60,000 nucleotides of DNA from Symsagittifera roscoffensis. Lineage: Eukaryota; Xenacoelomorpha; Acoela; Convolutidae. Shown one piece after another: positions 12,047-20,999 of this stretch. Position 1 is the first letter of the stretch; the number at the start of each line of letters is the position of its first letter. The stretch covers positions 18,650,509 to 18,710,508 of the forward strand of contig NC_087064.1 of the NCBI RefSeq assembly GCF_963678635.1, in the 5' to 3' direction. Under the pieces are notes generated by a model. That model made no database searches. It had not been told where the DNA came from and worked only from the letters and a program-made list of their open reading frames with translations. Made by a program: the position numbers and the translations under genes.

Positions 12047-12234
12047 ATAAACTTATCCCAACTGCCTTTTACCTTAGTTCATTGAGTGCTATTTCAATAC
12101 CGCATATTAAAACGTATTCAAGTGAGTGTGTTCAAACTAAATGTGTAATAAGGTAAAAGACAGTTGAGATAAATTTATGGTTAACACACTCTCTTGAATA
12201 TTTTTTAATATGCGGTATCGAAATAGCACTCAAT
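12047..12234. repeat. Second interlocked inverted repeat
   Basis: A (12047-12075, containing caactgccttttacctta) pairs with A' (12149-12177). B (12081-12132, containing ccgcatattaaaacgtattc) pairs with B' (12183-12234). The order is A-B-A'-B', so the two hairpins are mutually exclusive, as in a pseudoknot. Arms are 29 and 52 bp with few mismatches. Confidence 0.8.
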
Positions 12235-13106
12235 CAACTGACTAAGCTTCGCGCAAATTTCAAAAATGCTTTTTTGTTGAATGGTGGATTAAAATTATCA
12301 CTAGACATTCAAAAATGGTGTCTAGCTTGACTTAATTCTTCACGAGAGTGATAATTTTTTGCATTCGTTGCCTTTTTTCATGAATTATTCTTTTTTTACT
12401 TCACACGAATGATATATTTTTGGTTTTGATTTCTTTTACATAAAAAAGCTGCAGATGAGGGAGTTAGATGTGATGCTCTGCTTGCAAATCAGTCTGATAA
12501 ATGAAACTGAAATAAACCTTTAACGAGAACATTGTCCGATCGGTTGATCATTTCGATAAAAAACCAAATCATTTCGACAAAATCACAATCAGTAATAAAT
12601 AAGACAATTTCTAGAACGAAAATAGTTAAGGCGAAAACTGGTCACTCTGTTAAAGACTTGAGTTTAATAAGATACCATTTGTTACACAGTATTTCACATG
12701 ATAATGTTAACACTCCGTTCAACAGAAAAATGAAGCGAAAGACTCGACCTCAGTAAGGACTCGACCTCAAAATATTCCTCGACCTCAGTAAAATTTTTAA
12801 GGATGCGCTACGATTTTGTTACGATTCCTATTAAAAGTCAAAATGAACTCTTCTGATGATTGTTTGTTTCCTTTATGCAAATTACACAAAAAACCCAAAA
12901 AAAGAACGAATTTGAATAAACATCAGTTTGAAGCACTTGTAGTAATGACTCAGAATGCAATGCAAGTTCCAAAACGATTAATTTGTGTTGAAAAAAAACG
13001 ATCTAGTTACACGTTGTTTTTGAAAGTAAGTTGGAGCAACAAGACTTGAAAAAAATGAAGACCTTATAAAATGGAGACTAAGATGACTGAAGATGTTTCA
13101 ATTTAG

Positions 13107-13418
13107 AAGAGCGTATGTTTTTGCTCTTTCACACATGTTCTTTCACGACAAGGCATGAATGAAAAATGAAATATTAGAGCGCATGAATGAAAAAAAAATA
13201 ATTTGTATAGTTTCGCGCACTTTTCCGGACTTTTTCACAATTTTCCGGGCTCTTTTACAATTTTCCGGCATCTTTCCCTCAAAAACAAGCAAAAACATAC
13301 TCTTCAACAGTTAGAACATAGTTGAAGATGGCCTCGGGAAAAAGAGCCGCACTCGGGCACTTCGTGCCTTTAGGCCGGGCTCTTCTTCCCTCGGGCATCT
13401 TTCAACTATGTTCTAACT
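13107..13418. repeat. Two adjoining palindromic elements
   Basis: The first pair is agagcgtatgtttttgct (13107-13124) against agcaaaaacatactct (13287-13304). The second is gttagaacatagttgaagat (from 13310) against its complement ending at 13418, enclosing a GC-rich inner hairpin (gggaaaaagagcc facing gggctcttcttccc). Between the first pair, a ttttccgg-c-ttttacaa motif repeats about three times. The pattern suggests small foldback elements next to each other. Confidence 0.65.
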
Positions 13419-13689
13419 ACTACAAAGAAGAGGTTTTTCGAAGATGTTGACTTCTACAATTATGTAGCGTAATCGGTTAGTGCCACTTCGTATTGCATCG
13501 TAGGTTTATCAGGAATATTTTGAGACCTAGTTTGAACTTTGAACCAGGAATGTTTTAGATTTTGCTAATCAACTTTTATTGTGAGTATCTCACAAAAGTT
13601 AATTACCTTCCACTAACGCAGGGAGATGAGTAGGGAAATGTAACAAGCTATTCGATAGTGGAATTAACCCACATTTATACAAAAAAGTT

Positions 13690-13722
13690 CCACTTGCAGA
13701 TTCGAATCCTGCTGGCCACGCC
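13690..13722 (+). repeat. tRNA 3' half-like fragment
   Basis: gcagattcgaatcctgc forms a near-standard T-arm (four of five stem pairs), followed by tggccacgcca, which resembles an acceptor 3' strand with CCA. No matching 5' half is adjacent; a possible D-arm-like cggttagtgcc lies 220 bases upstream. It is most likely a SINE or tRNA pseudogene remnant. Confidence 0.3.
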
Positions 13723-13787
13723 ATGAGATTGCCCAAACTTTGTGCCCAAAAAACTGTTGGGTAAATGAGAATAATGAATACTGCACT

Positions 13788-14214
13788 CAGGGGCGGATTT
13801 AGGGGGAAGGGGCGGGGGGTTCGGACGCCCCCCTCAGGGATTCGACCCCCTGCCGACCCAAAGGGTCCCCCCTTTGTTTTATTTTGAGATATCCATTTTT
13901 GGCGACAGCCCTAAAATTTTTCTAAAGGCGCCTTTGGCGCCAATATATAGTAATTTTGAGGGGGAACGCGCGCCGAAAAAACGCAATTTTTTGGTCAAAA
14001 CATTCCAAAAAAGGCCTAAAAACGCCTTGTTTGGATTGCTTTTTCAAAATTTTGCCTGCGGCGCATAAAATTTGGGCCCAAACAGGTACTAAGTATAAGT
14101 ACTAAACCGTGCTTAGGGAGAGCTCGAAAAATCAATTCGGTTGACCTAAAAAAAAAGGTCGACAAAATTTTTTGAAAATCCGCCCCCCTCGAGAAAATCC
14201 TAGATCAGCCCCTG
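13788..14214 (+). mobile_element. hAT-like MITE with perfect 8-bp TSD, copy B
   Basis: Starts caggggcggatttaggg and ends cctagatcagcccctg. It is flanked on both sides by actgcact (13780-13787 and 14215-14222), a perfect 8-bp target-site duplication. Eight-base TSDs with CAGGG-type ends are typical of the hAT superfamily. At 427 bp it has no transposase; the open frame at 13874-14068 is the internal conserved repeat sequence, not a protein. This is the best preserved copy in the window. Confidence 0.85.
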
Positions 14215-14654
14215 ACTGCACTACTGACTAATAGTTATGTTTAGATAAATACGTAACATAGAGTGAGGTAGCGAATCTAATGTTTGATTTTTTTAAATGT
14301 TTTAATTTTGGAAGAAGTGACGGAATGTTTGTGTTTGAGGTAGATTTTTTCCCGGAGAGAAAAGTTGAGATTTAACTGAGCAATAAGCTGCCAGAGCAAG
14401 GAACATAAACCAGAAAACATCTCACCTGCGCCAACTTTCTGTTAAATTAGTGGAGTTTGAATTTTGCCAATTCGGAATAATTAACCTGTTATATATTTCG
14501 TTCAAAAAAGCGCTAGTGCAAAACTATTATGGCTTGGAGTTCAACCTAAAATGAAATGATTCAAAATATTTGTCTTATTGATACGTTATTTGATGCAAAG
14601 AGTGTATCCTTTTGTGTTTTGGAGGAACAGTTTATAATGAAAAATCAAATTTTT

Positions 14655-15144
14655 GTTCCGACTTTTGATACGAAAGTAACGGAATAATTGTGCTCGGGGT
14701 GGGTTTTTTTTCTTCAGACAAATTTCGACTTTTTAACTAGCCATTTTTGCCGAATTTTTTTATATCATTCGAAAGGTATTGTTGTCCTGAGCTCAAATTT
14801 GAAAAGATATTTGACCTGTGATCATTTTTCGTAAAGTTACGGGGGTTGAAATATTGCCATTTTGGCCAATTTGAGACAATTAACGCGCGATATATTTCGC
14901 GCTATTAACGCGTAAGCGGTGAGTTAATCCGTCTTAGAAATCGTTCCAAATTGGTTAAAGAAGCTTATTTGCCATAATTGGTTTGTTACAAGGAGCAAAA
15001 TTTATCCTTTTGTACTTTATATGGCGTGTGGGGGGATAATTTTCATAAAAAATTTCAAATTTTAGAATTTTTTTCATTTTGTCTTATTTCATTGGATTTT
15101 TAAATGTTATTACTGCTCCATAAACCTTAAAAGGCAGTCGGAAC
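14655..15144 (+). mobile_element. MITE, GTTCCGACT/AGTCGGAAC family, copy 2
   Basis: A 490-bp copy with gttccgact at the left and agtcggaac at the right. Internal order matches copy 1 (2428-2904). A hairpin module follows directly at 15146-15180. A partial relative with gaagtgacggaatgtttgtg and ggaataattaacc lies just upstream at about 14310-14510. Confidence 0.75.
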
Positions 15145-15145
15145 A

Positions 15146-15460
15146 TTCAGGGCTTCACCCTGATACGAGCAGTCTTGTTGTGTTTAATTTACTTTTTGTA
15201 GCAAAATTTTTTTTTGAAATTACTTGCACGACAATCTGATAGTTCAAGGTTTCACCTTAATATGAGGAGCAAAACATAAACGTCGAACGATAACAATTTT
15301 TCTTAACAACTTTCCTTAAAAGACCTAGATTTTAACATTTAACGTTAAAAATTGACCGCCTTACATTTATTGCTTACCAAAATGTTCTCTTTTCATAGCT
15401 AATGAAGACCAATTAAAGTGAACTGTCAAGGCTTTGTCCTGATATACGAGTAGCCTTTTT
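15146..15460 (+). repeat. Three hairpin modules between two MITEs
   Basis: The module tcagggcttcaccctgata plus cgagcagtc occurs at 15148-15176. A worn copy (ttcaaggtttcaccttaata) is at 15245-15264 and another (tcaaggctttgtcctgata plus tacgagtag) at 15427-15453, abutting the next MITE. Stems are 5-7 bp with 4-5 nt loops, and differences often preserve pairing (CAGGG/CCCTG in one copy, TCAAGG/CCTTGA in the copy at 15964). Confidence 0.6.
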
Positions 15461-15962
15461 GTTCCGAATATTTTTGAAAAAAAAAACATGACGGATATTT
15501 TGTGTTCCGCGTGGTTTTTTCCACACATATTTCAATTTCTTAACTAGCTATTTCCGCCAAACATCTTTTAATATCATTCGAAAAGTGTGCATGTCCTAAT
15601 CTCAGTTCTAAAAAAAACATTATTCATCTGTAATAACTTCTCGGGAATTTCTTGGTGTTCAAAGGTTACCATTTTGACTAATTTGGGACAATTACAGCGC
15701 AATATATTTCGCGCTATTAACGCGTAAAATGAGAATCAGTCCGTCTTATAAATCCTTCTAAATTGAGGAAAGCAGGCTATTTGTTATAATTGCTTCTTAA
15801 GTAATAGCAATATTTTCCCTTTGTTTTTATAGGGCGAGTGGAGGGATGATTTCTGTAAACAAAACTTCTCAAAACGTTTTTTAACGTTTTCCTCATTATT
15901 TTGAAAAAATCATTAAATTTTTTTAAAAACCTGCTCCATATATTTTAAAAGGCAGTCGGAAC
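15461..15962 (+). mobile_element. MITE, GTTCCGACT/AGTCGGAAC family, copy 3
   Basis: A 502-bp copy starting gttccga and ending gcagtcggaac, with the ttaacgcgtaa and ctgctccatatattttaaaa family blocks inside. It is more divergent than copies 1 and 2. Hairpin modules flank it on both sides (15427-15453 and 15964-15993). Confidence 0.7.
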
Positions 15963-16311
15963 AATCAAGGTTTTGCCTTGATACCCGAGCAGTCTATTTT
16001 TTAAACTAATTTTGAAGAAAATAGAGATCAAAATATATACTTCACAGAGCTTTTTATTCTGATTTACACAAAGGGTGAAAACTGGTAGCATCTGAAAAAA
16101 AATTTCAGTCATTAATCAGTTGAAACGTTCATTTTTTTGATGTTTTGCTTTGAGAACGTGAAATGGTATCGTCATTGAGGATATCGTAGCAGAACTGTAA
16201 ATCGGAGCGATAATTTTATCGCAATTTTAAGAGAAAATATAAAAAGAATTGTTTTGTTTTTGCATAGTTACGGTTACTCCTGTTTGTCAGTGCTGAACAT
16301 AAAAACTTCTT

Positions 16312-16900
16312 CAGGGGCGGATTTAGGATTTTGTCAGAGGTGGGGGGGGGGGGGGGGGGTGTTCAGATTTTTGAAAATTTTCTGGACCTTTTTTTTCGGG
16401 TCAACCAAATTGATTTTCTGAGCGAGCCCAGAACATTATAATGACCCTATTTCGACCAAATCTTTTACGCCTCTTGTACCCAAATTTTCAGGTCAGAAAA
16501 CGGTCAAAAGGCCTCTGTTGGATAAATTTGGAAGATCTTTGTCGTTTTTGTTAGCGGTCCCCTGTCAAACTAATTATATATTAGCGCCAACAGCGCATGT
16601 AGAAAAATAATGAAGGGATTTAGTCGAAAGTTGACGTTGCTTAAATAAACGAACGGATGGACCCTTGGCTCTTTGAGGATTGAGTTTTCTCAGGAAAGCG
16701 GTGTCTGCATAATTGTGGCACAGCCCCAAATACGCTTCCGTTTTTTAAAATATTTTTCATGTTTGTTTTGGATACGGCGTACAAAATTTGGCCAAAACAG
16801 AGTCTTTTAAGTGCTTTGGCAGAACTCGGAAAATCAATTTGGTCGACCCATAAAAAAAGGCCAATCAAATTTTCGAAACAGCAAATTTTCGAAAATTTTG
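16312..16900 (+). mobile_element. hAT-like MITE, copy C, worn right end
   Basis: Begins caggggcggatttaggatt and has a G-run of about 17-19 bases at 16339-16359. The family blocks ggaaaatcaatttggtcgac and aaaaaaaggcca are near 16830-16865. The right terminus is not recognisable. Confidence 0.6.
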
Positions 16901-16997
16901 GAACAGCCTCATTTATAATTGGATACGAACCATCCATTAGGTTTGTTCAAAATGAAGTTATTTTACTTTGAATCTATTTTGATTTATTTTGCTTCAG

Positions 16998-17181
16998 TTC
17001 TGGCGATGCCCTACATGTGTCGCCCAACTCTTTCCGCTGGTACTGTGCGGACGAGGGCGACAGTGTGTTTTGTGAGGCTGCCTACTGGATGGGCTGTTGT
17101 GAGCTGGACTTGCGCCAGTGTCCCAGGGGCATGATGGACATGGCCATGCATCAGTGTAGAAGGACATGCATGCTGTGCTGA
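16998..17181 (+). CDS. Terminal exon encoding a ShKT-like cysteine-rich domain
   Basis: A good 3' splice site (tttattttgcttcag) opens a 61-codon frame ending in TGA. It is much more GC-rich than its surroundings, which supports real coding. It has eight cysteines spaced C-x8-C-x7-CC-x6-C-x11-C-x3-C-x2-C, ending CRRTCMLC. The C-x3-C-x2-C end, with a Met-rich stretch before it, is the hallmark of ShKT domains in secreted or membrane-bound animal proteins; the CC pair adds two cysteines beyond the usual six. ShKT domains often end secreted peptidases, peroxidases or venom-like peptides, but nothing here shows which protein this belongs to, and I found no upstream exon. The two open frames called on the other strand and frame here are shadows. 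Confidence 0.6.
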
Positions 17182-17477
17182 GCCTATGATTCGAAAAATC
17201 GACCTGCGTCTGATAGGTTCAAAAAGCACACGAGGTGGCAAAATTTCGACACTATCTTTTGTCTCACATCTTGGTGTCAAAAGTTGCAACTAGTGGAATG
17301 AGCTATTCGATCATCGAGCAACGTCTATAAGTAATTGATATTCTGTAAATTATTATAATGTTATGTGTTGGATTGCATATCAGTCTGATCAATTCAATCT
17401 TTTAAGACCACAAGACGGATCTCAAATTCCGACTTTGACATCGCAAATTAATCCACAAGGTAAAATACCACCATAAG

Positions 17478-17862
17478 CAGGGGCGGATTTAGGGGGGGGG
17501 GTCGCGGACGCATTTTTCTTCATGAATTCGATCCCTGCCGACCCAATAGGTCCCCCTTTGTACTGTTTTGAGATATCCATTTTTGGTGACGGACCCTAAA
17601 AATTTTCTAAGGGCGCCTTTGGCGCCAATATATATTTATTTTGAGGGGGAAGCGCGCGCCGAAAAAATTCGATTTTCGGTGAAAACTTTTCAAACAACGC
17701 CTAAAAAGCTGTTTTTGCCTGCGGCGCACAAAATTTGACATAAACAGGGTCTTTGGGAGAGCTCGGAAAATCAATTTGGTCGACCTAAAAAAAGGCCAAC
17801 CAAATTTTCAAAAGTTTTTTGAAAATCCACCCCCCCTTGAGAAAATCCTCGATCCTCCCCTG
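17478..17862 (+). mobile_element. hAT-like MITE, copy D
   Basis: Starts caggggcggatttaggggg and ends gatcctcccctg. It is flanked by accataag on the left and accatatg on the right, a 7/8 match 8-bp target duplication. It has the internal gccaatatatatttattttg and gcgcgcgccgaaaaaa family blocks. Length is 385 bp with no coding capacity. Confidence 0.8.
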
Positions 17863-17991
17863 ACCATATGCGCTGTTTTTTACGGAAAACTGCTATTGAG
17901 ACCCTGCTAAGAAAACTGCATGATGGCATCTTTGTTAGTTAATTTGCAGGGCTGATGATAATTTTTACCGCACCCGCAGGTAACGAGCACG

Positions 17992-18060
17992 GATCATGGT
18001 GGGCCTTGAACCAACGATGTTTCGACGCAGTTGTGAACGCCTTAGCACCACTTCATTATC
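17992..18060 (-). tRNA. tRNA-like sequence (minus strand)
   Basis: On the minus strand, 5' gataatg pairs with 3' catgatc at six of seven positions. The B-box ggttcaaggcc sits in a T-arm pairing at four of five positions, and gtggtgctaaggcg resembles an A-box. At 69 nt it is short, and no normal anticodon loop with U33 is seen. It is probably a tRNA pseudogene or SINE head. Confidence 0.4.
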
Positions 18061-18661
18061 ACAACTCTTCAAAGTGAAGAGGCTCAAACAAATTTTCGAA
18101 GAAAAGATCAACTCAAAAAATTAGCAAATAAACTTCTTTCAGAAAAAATAAACATTTTTTTCACATACAGCTTGGAACTTTTGCCACGGGTTGTCAAAAC
18201 ATATTAAGTACGGCCCAGTATAAACATCAAATAGATAAGTTTTAAAAAAGTCAAAACAGTTACTGTGAAACTCGATATATACCACAACATACTTAACAGC
18301 AAAGGCCCTGGGCTTGACTGAGAGTTACCGACTAGAGAATTAGTAAATTAGAGATTTTCAATAAACCAATGAACTTTCTTGCTCATTTCTTAGCTATTAT
18401 TTTTTTGAGCTTCTCTCAACATTTCATGGCCTAATATTTTGAAAAAATTTAGAATTTTTAAAGCTATTTGATCAAAAATGAAAAAAAAAAAGTTTCGTCT
18501 AAAACGGATGCCACAAACTAGCGAGACCTTATAAATTGGTACAAACCGCAACTTCCAGACAATAATTTGCTTCAGTACTAAAACTTATAAACTGCAAGTG
18601 AACTTGGTGGAATTTAAAACGCAAACCAAACGAATTTGTCGATTTTTAACAGATGAATGTT

Positions 18662-19235
18662 TCACGAGGAGAATGGGTCAAGCAGCATCAGTTGATCGAA
18701 TGACAGTAGGTTCGCTTGACCTGATTCCTCTTCAACGTCGGAACATTCTGTATCTTCTGAGCAGTTACTTTCCCAACTCCTTCCGTGCCCTCCTTTCTTT
18801 TCACTCTCACTACTCTCGACATGTTCAAACTCAGTCGCCATTTTTGCCCCTCCGCGAGAAGACTTCTGTGATCCATTTTTGTCCAGAACTGCTTGAGGTT
18901 TTTGCTCAATTTTTCTGATCAGCTCGCTGTGTTCAGCATAATCTTTCAAAGTTTGATTGATTCTTCCTGTTTTGCTGTCATGAGAGTGACCGCCAGGTTT
19001 TGAAACTTGACTTGCAATATTTTCCTTAGTTTTAGATTTTTCATTTTCCAACTTTGCTGTCCGTTTTTTGAAAGGATTTAAAGTTTTACCATAGTGGCTT
19101 TTCCTTTCATTTTCTGACCCATCGGTTGCAGACATTAAAATCGCTCTTTTAATTGCTCTTGGTGTTTCTACAATTAAGCTTTCTCCACTCTTAAGCAAAA
19201 TGCACTCTAGTTTCTCAAGTAAATTGAAACTGAAT
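18662..19235 (-). CDS. Candidate six-exon nuclear gene, last exon (exon 6)
   Basis: The terminal exon runs from a clear 3' splice site (tttttgattatttcag) to a TGA. The frame is open from the acceptor: 1 nt completes the codon from the previous exon, then 190 codons plus stop. The protein starts FSFNLLEKLECILLKSGES, continues with a Lys/Ser/Thr-rich middle (PFKKRTAKLENEKSKTKE) and a predicted helix (HSELIRKIEQKPQ), and ends strongly acidic (CSEDTECSDVEEESGQ) before LLSFDQLMLLDPFSS. This basic-then-acidic, low-complexity make-up suggests a chromatin or transcription-related protein, but I do not recognise the family. Open frames on the plus strand here are shadows. Exon 5 lies only 326 nt upstream. 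Confidence 0.65.
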
Positions 19236-19561
19236 CTGAAATAATCAAAAATGTGACTAGTAGGTTGCCTTTCTTTTGATCACATCAGCAGAAGAATTAC
19301 AAGGCGGGGCCAACACCAATTTTCTGGTTAATTTTTAAGGAACTGAATCATGTTGGCACAAATTAAACCCGTGAACAGCCCGCGCTTGAATGAAAAAAAA
19401 ATATCAAATTTTAGCAAATCATTCCATGAAAAAAATGAAACATGAACCCCGCCTAGTGGGCGTGAAATTTGACGGGTTAAAGCAACTTCCTCGAAATCTA
19501 AATTCAATTTTCTTGTTTCCTCTGAAACAAAAGAGATTGTAAACTGTCATTGCAAGCCTAC

Positions 19562-19931
19562 CTTAAGTTTGAGTCATGTTCTGATTTCAGATTCAAAGGT
19601 TCACGTTCTATGAATCGCCTTTTTGCTCCGATATCAGAAATTGAGATTTTTTGATCGAGGCTTCTTGAGATTGACGAAGTTGATTTCTGCGAATGTTCAT
19701 CCTTACTTTGCGCGCTTTCTTTGTCTTCATAATCAATATGGCAAATTTGCCTCAATGAGTAGCACTTCAATTTTTTCCTTTCTCTCTTACCACTTTTTTT
19801 AATTTGATTAATTTTTGAACGCCATTCGCTGCAGTTTTGTTTTTCATGGGCGTCAATGGAGGCTGATTTCCAAGTTTGATTTTGGCCAATTTGAAGCTGT
19901 AGAAGAGACTTTTTCCTGGGCGGACATCCCC
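19562..19931 (-). CDS. Candidate six-exon nuclear gene, exon 5
   Basis: The exon is bounded by an acceptor (tttgtcattag) and a donor (CTTAAG|GTAGGC). Its 370 nt enter with 2 nt and leave with 2 nt, matching exon 4 and exon 6. The translation is rich in Lys, Arg, Ser and Gln: it begins GCPPRKKSLLQLQIGQ, has a KKSGKRERKKLK run that could serve as a nuclear localisation signal, then SAQSKDEHSQKSTSSISRS and EREPLNLKSEHDSNLR. No named domain is visible. The frame has no stop over 122 codons, while flanking introns have many in this frame. Splicing to exon 6 is the strongest junction of the model. Confidence 0.65.
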
Positions 19932-20083
19932 CTAATGACAAACATGTATGTAAATAAGAATTTTTCAAATGTTATTATTCAAAACACTTGCGGTATATGC
20001 TTGTTTTTAGAAAAACAAGCACCAAACTTCAACAAATATTCTATTTTGAAAGCAATATAAACTCGAAGTACATTAGTTATAAC

Positions 20084-20209
20084 CTTCGGACTGATCGAGG
20101 CTCAGATGCTGGCGCAGAATCTCTTCTTCGGGAGATGAGGACTTAATTTCATGCTTAAGTTGCCGGCGACCCACGTACACTCTACAGTCGCTTTGTATGC
20201 GCGGCCACT
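20084..20209 (-). CDS. Candidate six-exon nuclear gene, exon 4
   Basis: A 126-nt exon between acceptor cattttttcggctgtttag and a donor GAAG|GTTATA, a weaker but usable GT site. It enters with 2 nt and leaves with 1 nt. The translation is WPRIQSDCRVYVGRRQLKHE, then a short acidic helix (SSPEEEILRQHLSLDQSEG). GC content is clearly higher than in the neighbouring intron. The frame stays open upstream of the acceptor to 20321, so a longer exon cannot be excluded. The intron to exon 5 is only 152 nt, while the one upstream is about 12.7 kb. Confidence 0.5.
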
Positions 20210-20830
20210 CTAAACAGCCGAAAAAATGTTTAGCTCGGCCATCATAACTCGATATAAAGCAACAGGCTAATATAGCGGCATTTTTCGAAAAAAATGTACC
20301 TCTAAGTACATTTAAACTCAATGAAATTGCCTAGAGCCCAGTCTAAATTTTGAATAAAATGATCTACGACTTTGGTGGATTTGATTACTTTGGGAAAGTT
20401 TTATACAGGTCCTTTTGTTTCACGAAAGAAGGAGATCAGAAAATTTAATGGCACGTCTTACATACGCACTAGTCGAAGTTCAAAGTTTTGCAAAAAGGAT
20501 CTATAAGATACATCATAGTTGCTAACGAAAATTTGGGAGTCACACATGTAAGTTTCAAGCAAACTAGTTTTTTGAACTTTTTGAACGAGGCAACATTTAA
20601 CAAATTCGATCAAAAATGATACGTGATTTATAAGAAAATTTATTATTGCCTTTCAGTGCGCGTTTCTAGAACTTTTAAAAAATATAGCTCACAGGAAAAG
20701 TTTGCGGCTAGCGTTCCCAATAATAAAAATGGGGTCAAGTGATGCATCATCATACTGAAAAGTGTTTTGTCTAATTTCTTTTTAGCGAGGTACTATTGAT
20801 TAGGAAAAACTACCCGGGTTGACCAAAAAT

Positions 20831-20970
20831 ACTAGTCATACAATTTCCATATATGGAAAAATGCTAGTCATACACTTTCCATACAATTCCATAAGTACAA
20901 AAAATTGCATGAAAGGTCTATGATTCGTACTTTTTCATATATGGAAATTGTAGGACTAGCATTTTTCCAT
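20831..20970. repeat. Inverted repeat
   Basis: atggaaaaatgctagtc (20853-20869) pairs with gactagcatttttccat (20954-20970). A second, shifted pairing joins actagtcatacaatttccat (20831) with atggaaattgtaggactag (about 20940-20958). The motif tagtcatacaatttcc is also tandemly repeated in the left arm. Confidence 0.65.
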
Positions 20971-20999
20971 AAACCAAACATATTGATTTTTTACATTTT

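Noticed and set aside
15146-15455. CTGATA-CGAG in the hairpin modules as a hammerhead ribozyme core
   Set aside because: The hammerhead core needs CUGANGA and a GAAA opposite it. Neither is present in a proper stem layout.
16641-17289. Several overlapping frames of 70-98 codons around the ShKT exon
   Set aside because: They are on the opposite strand or in other frames of the real exon and MITE copy C. They lack domains.
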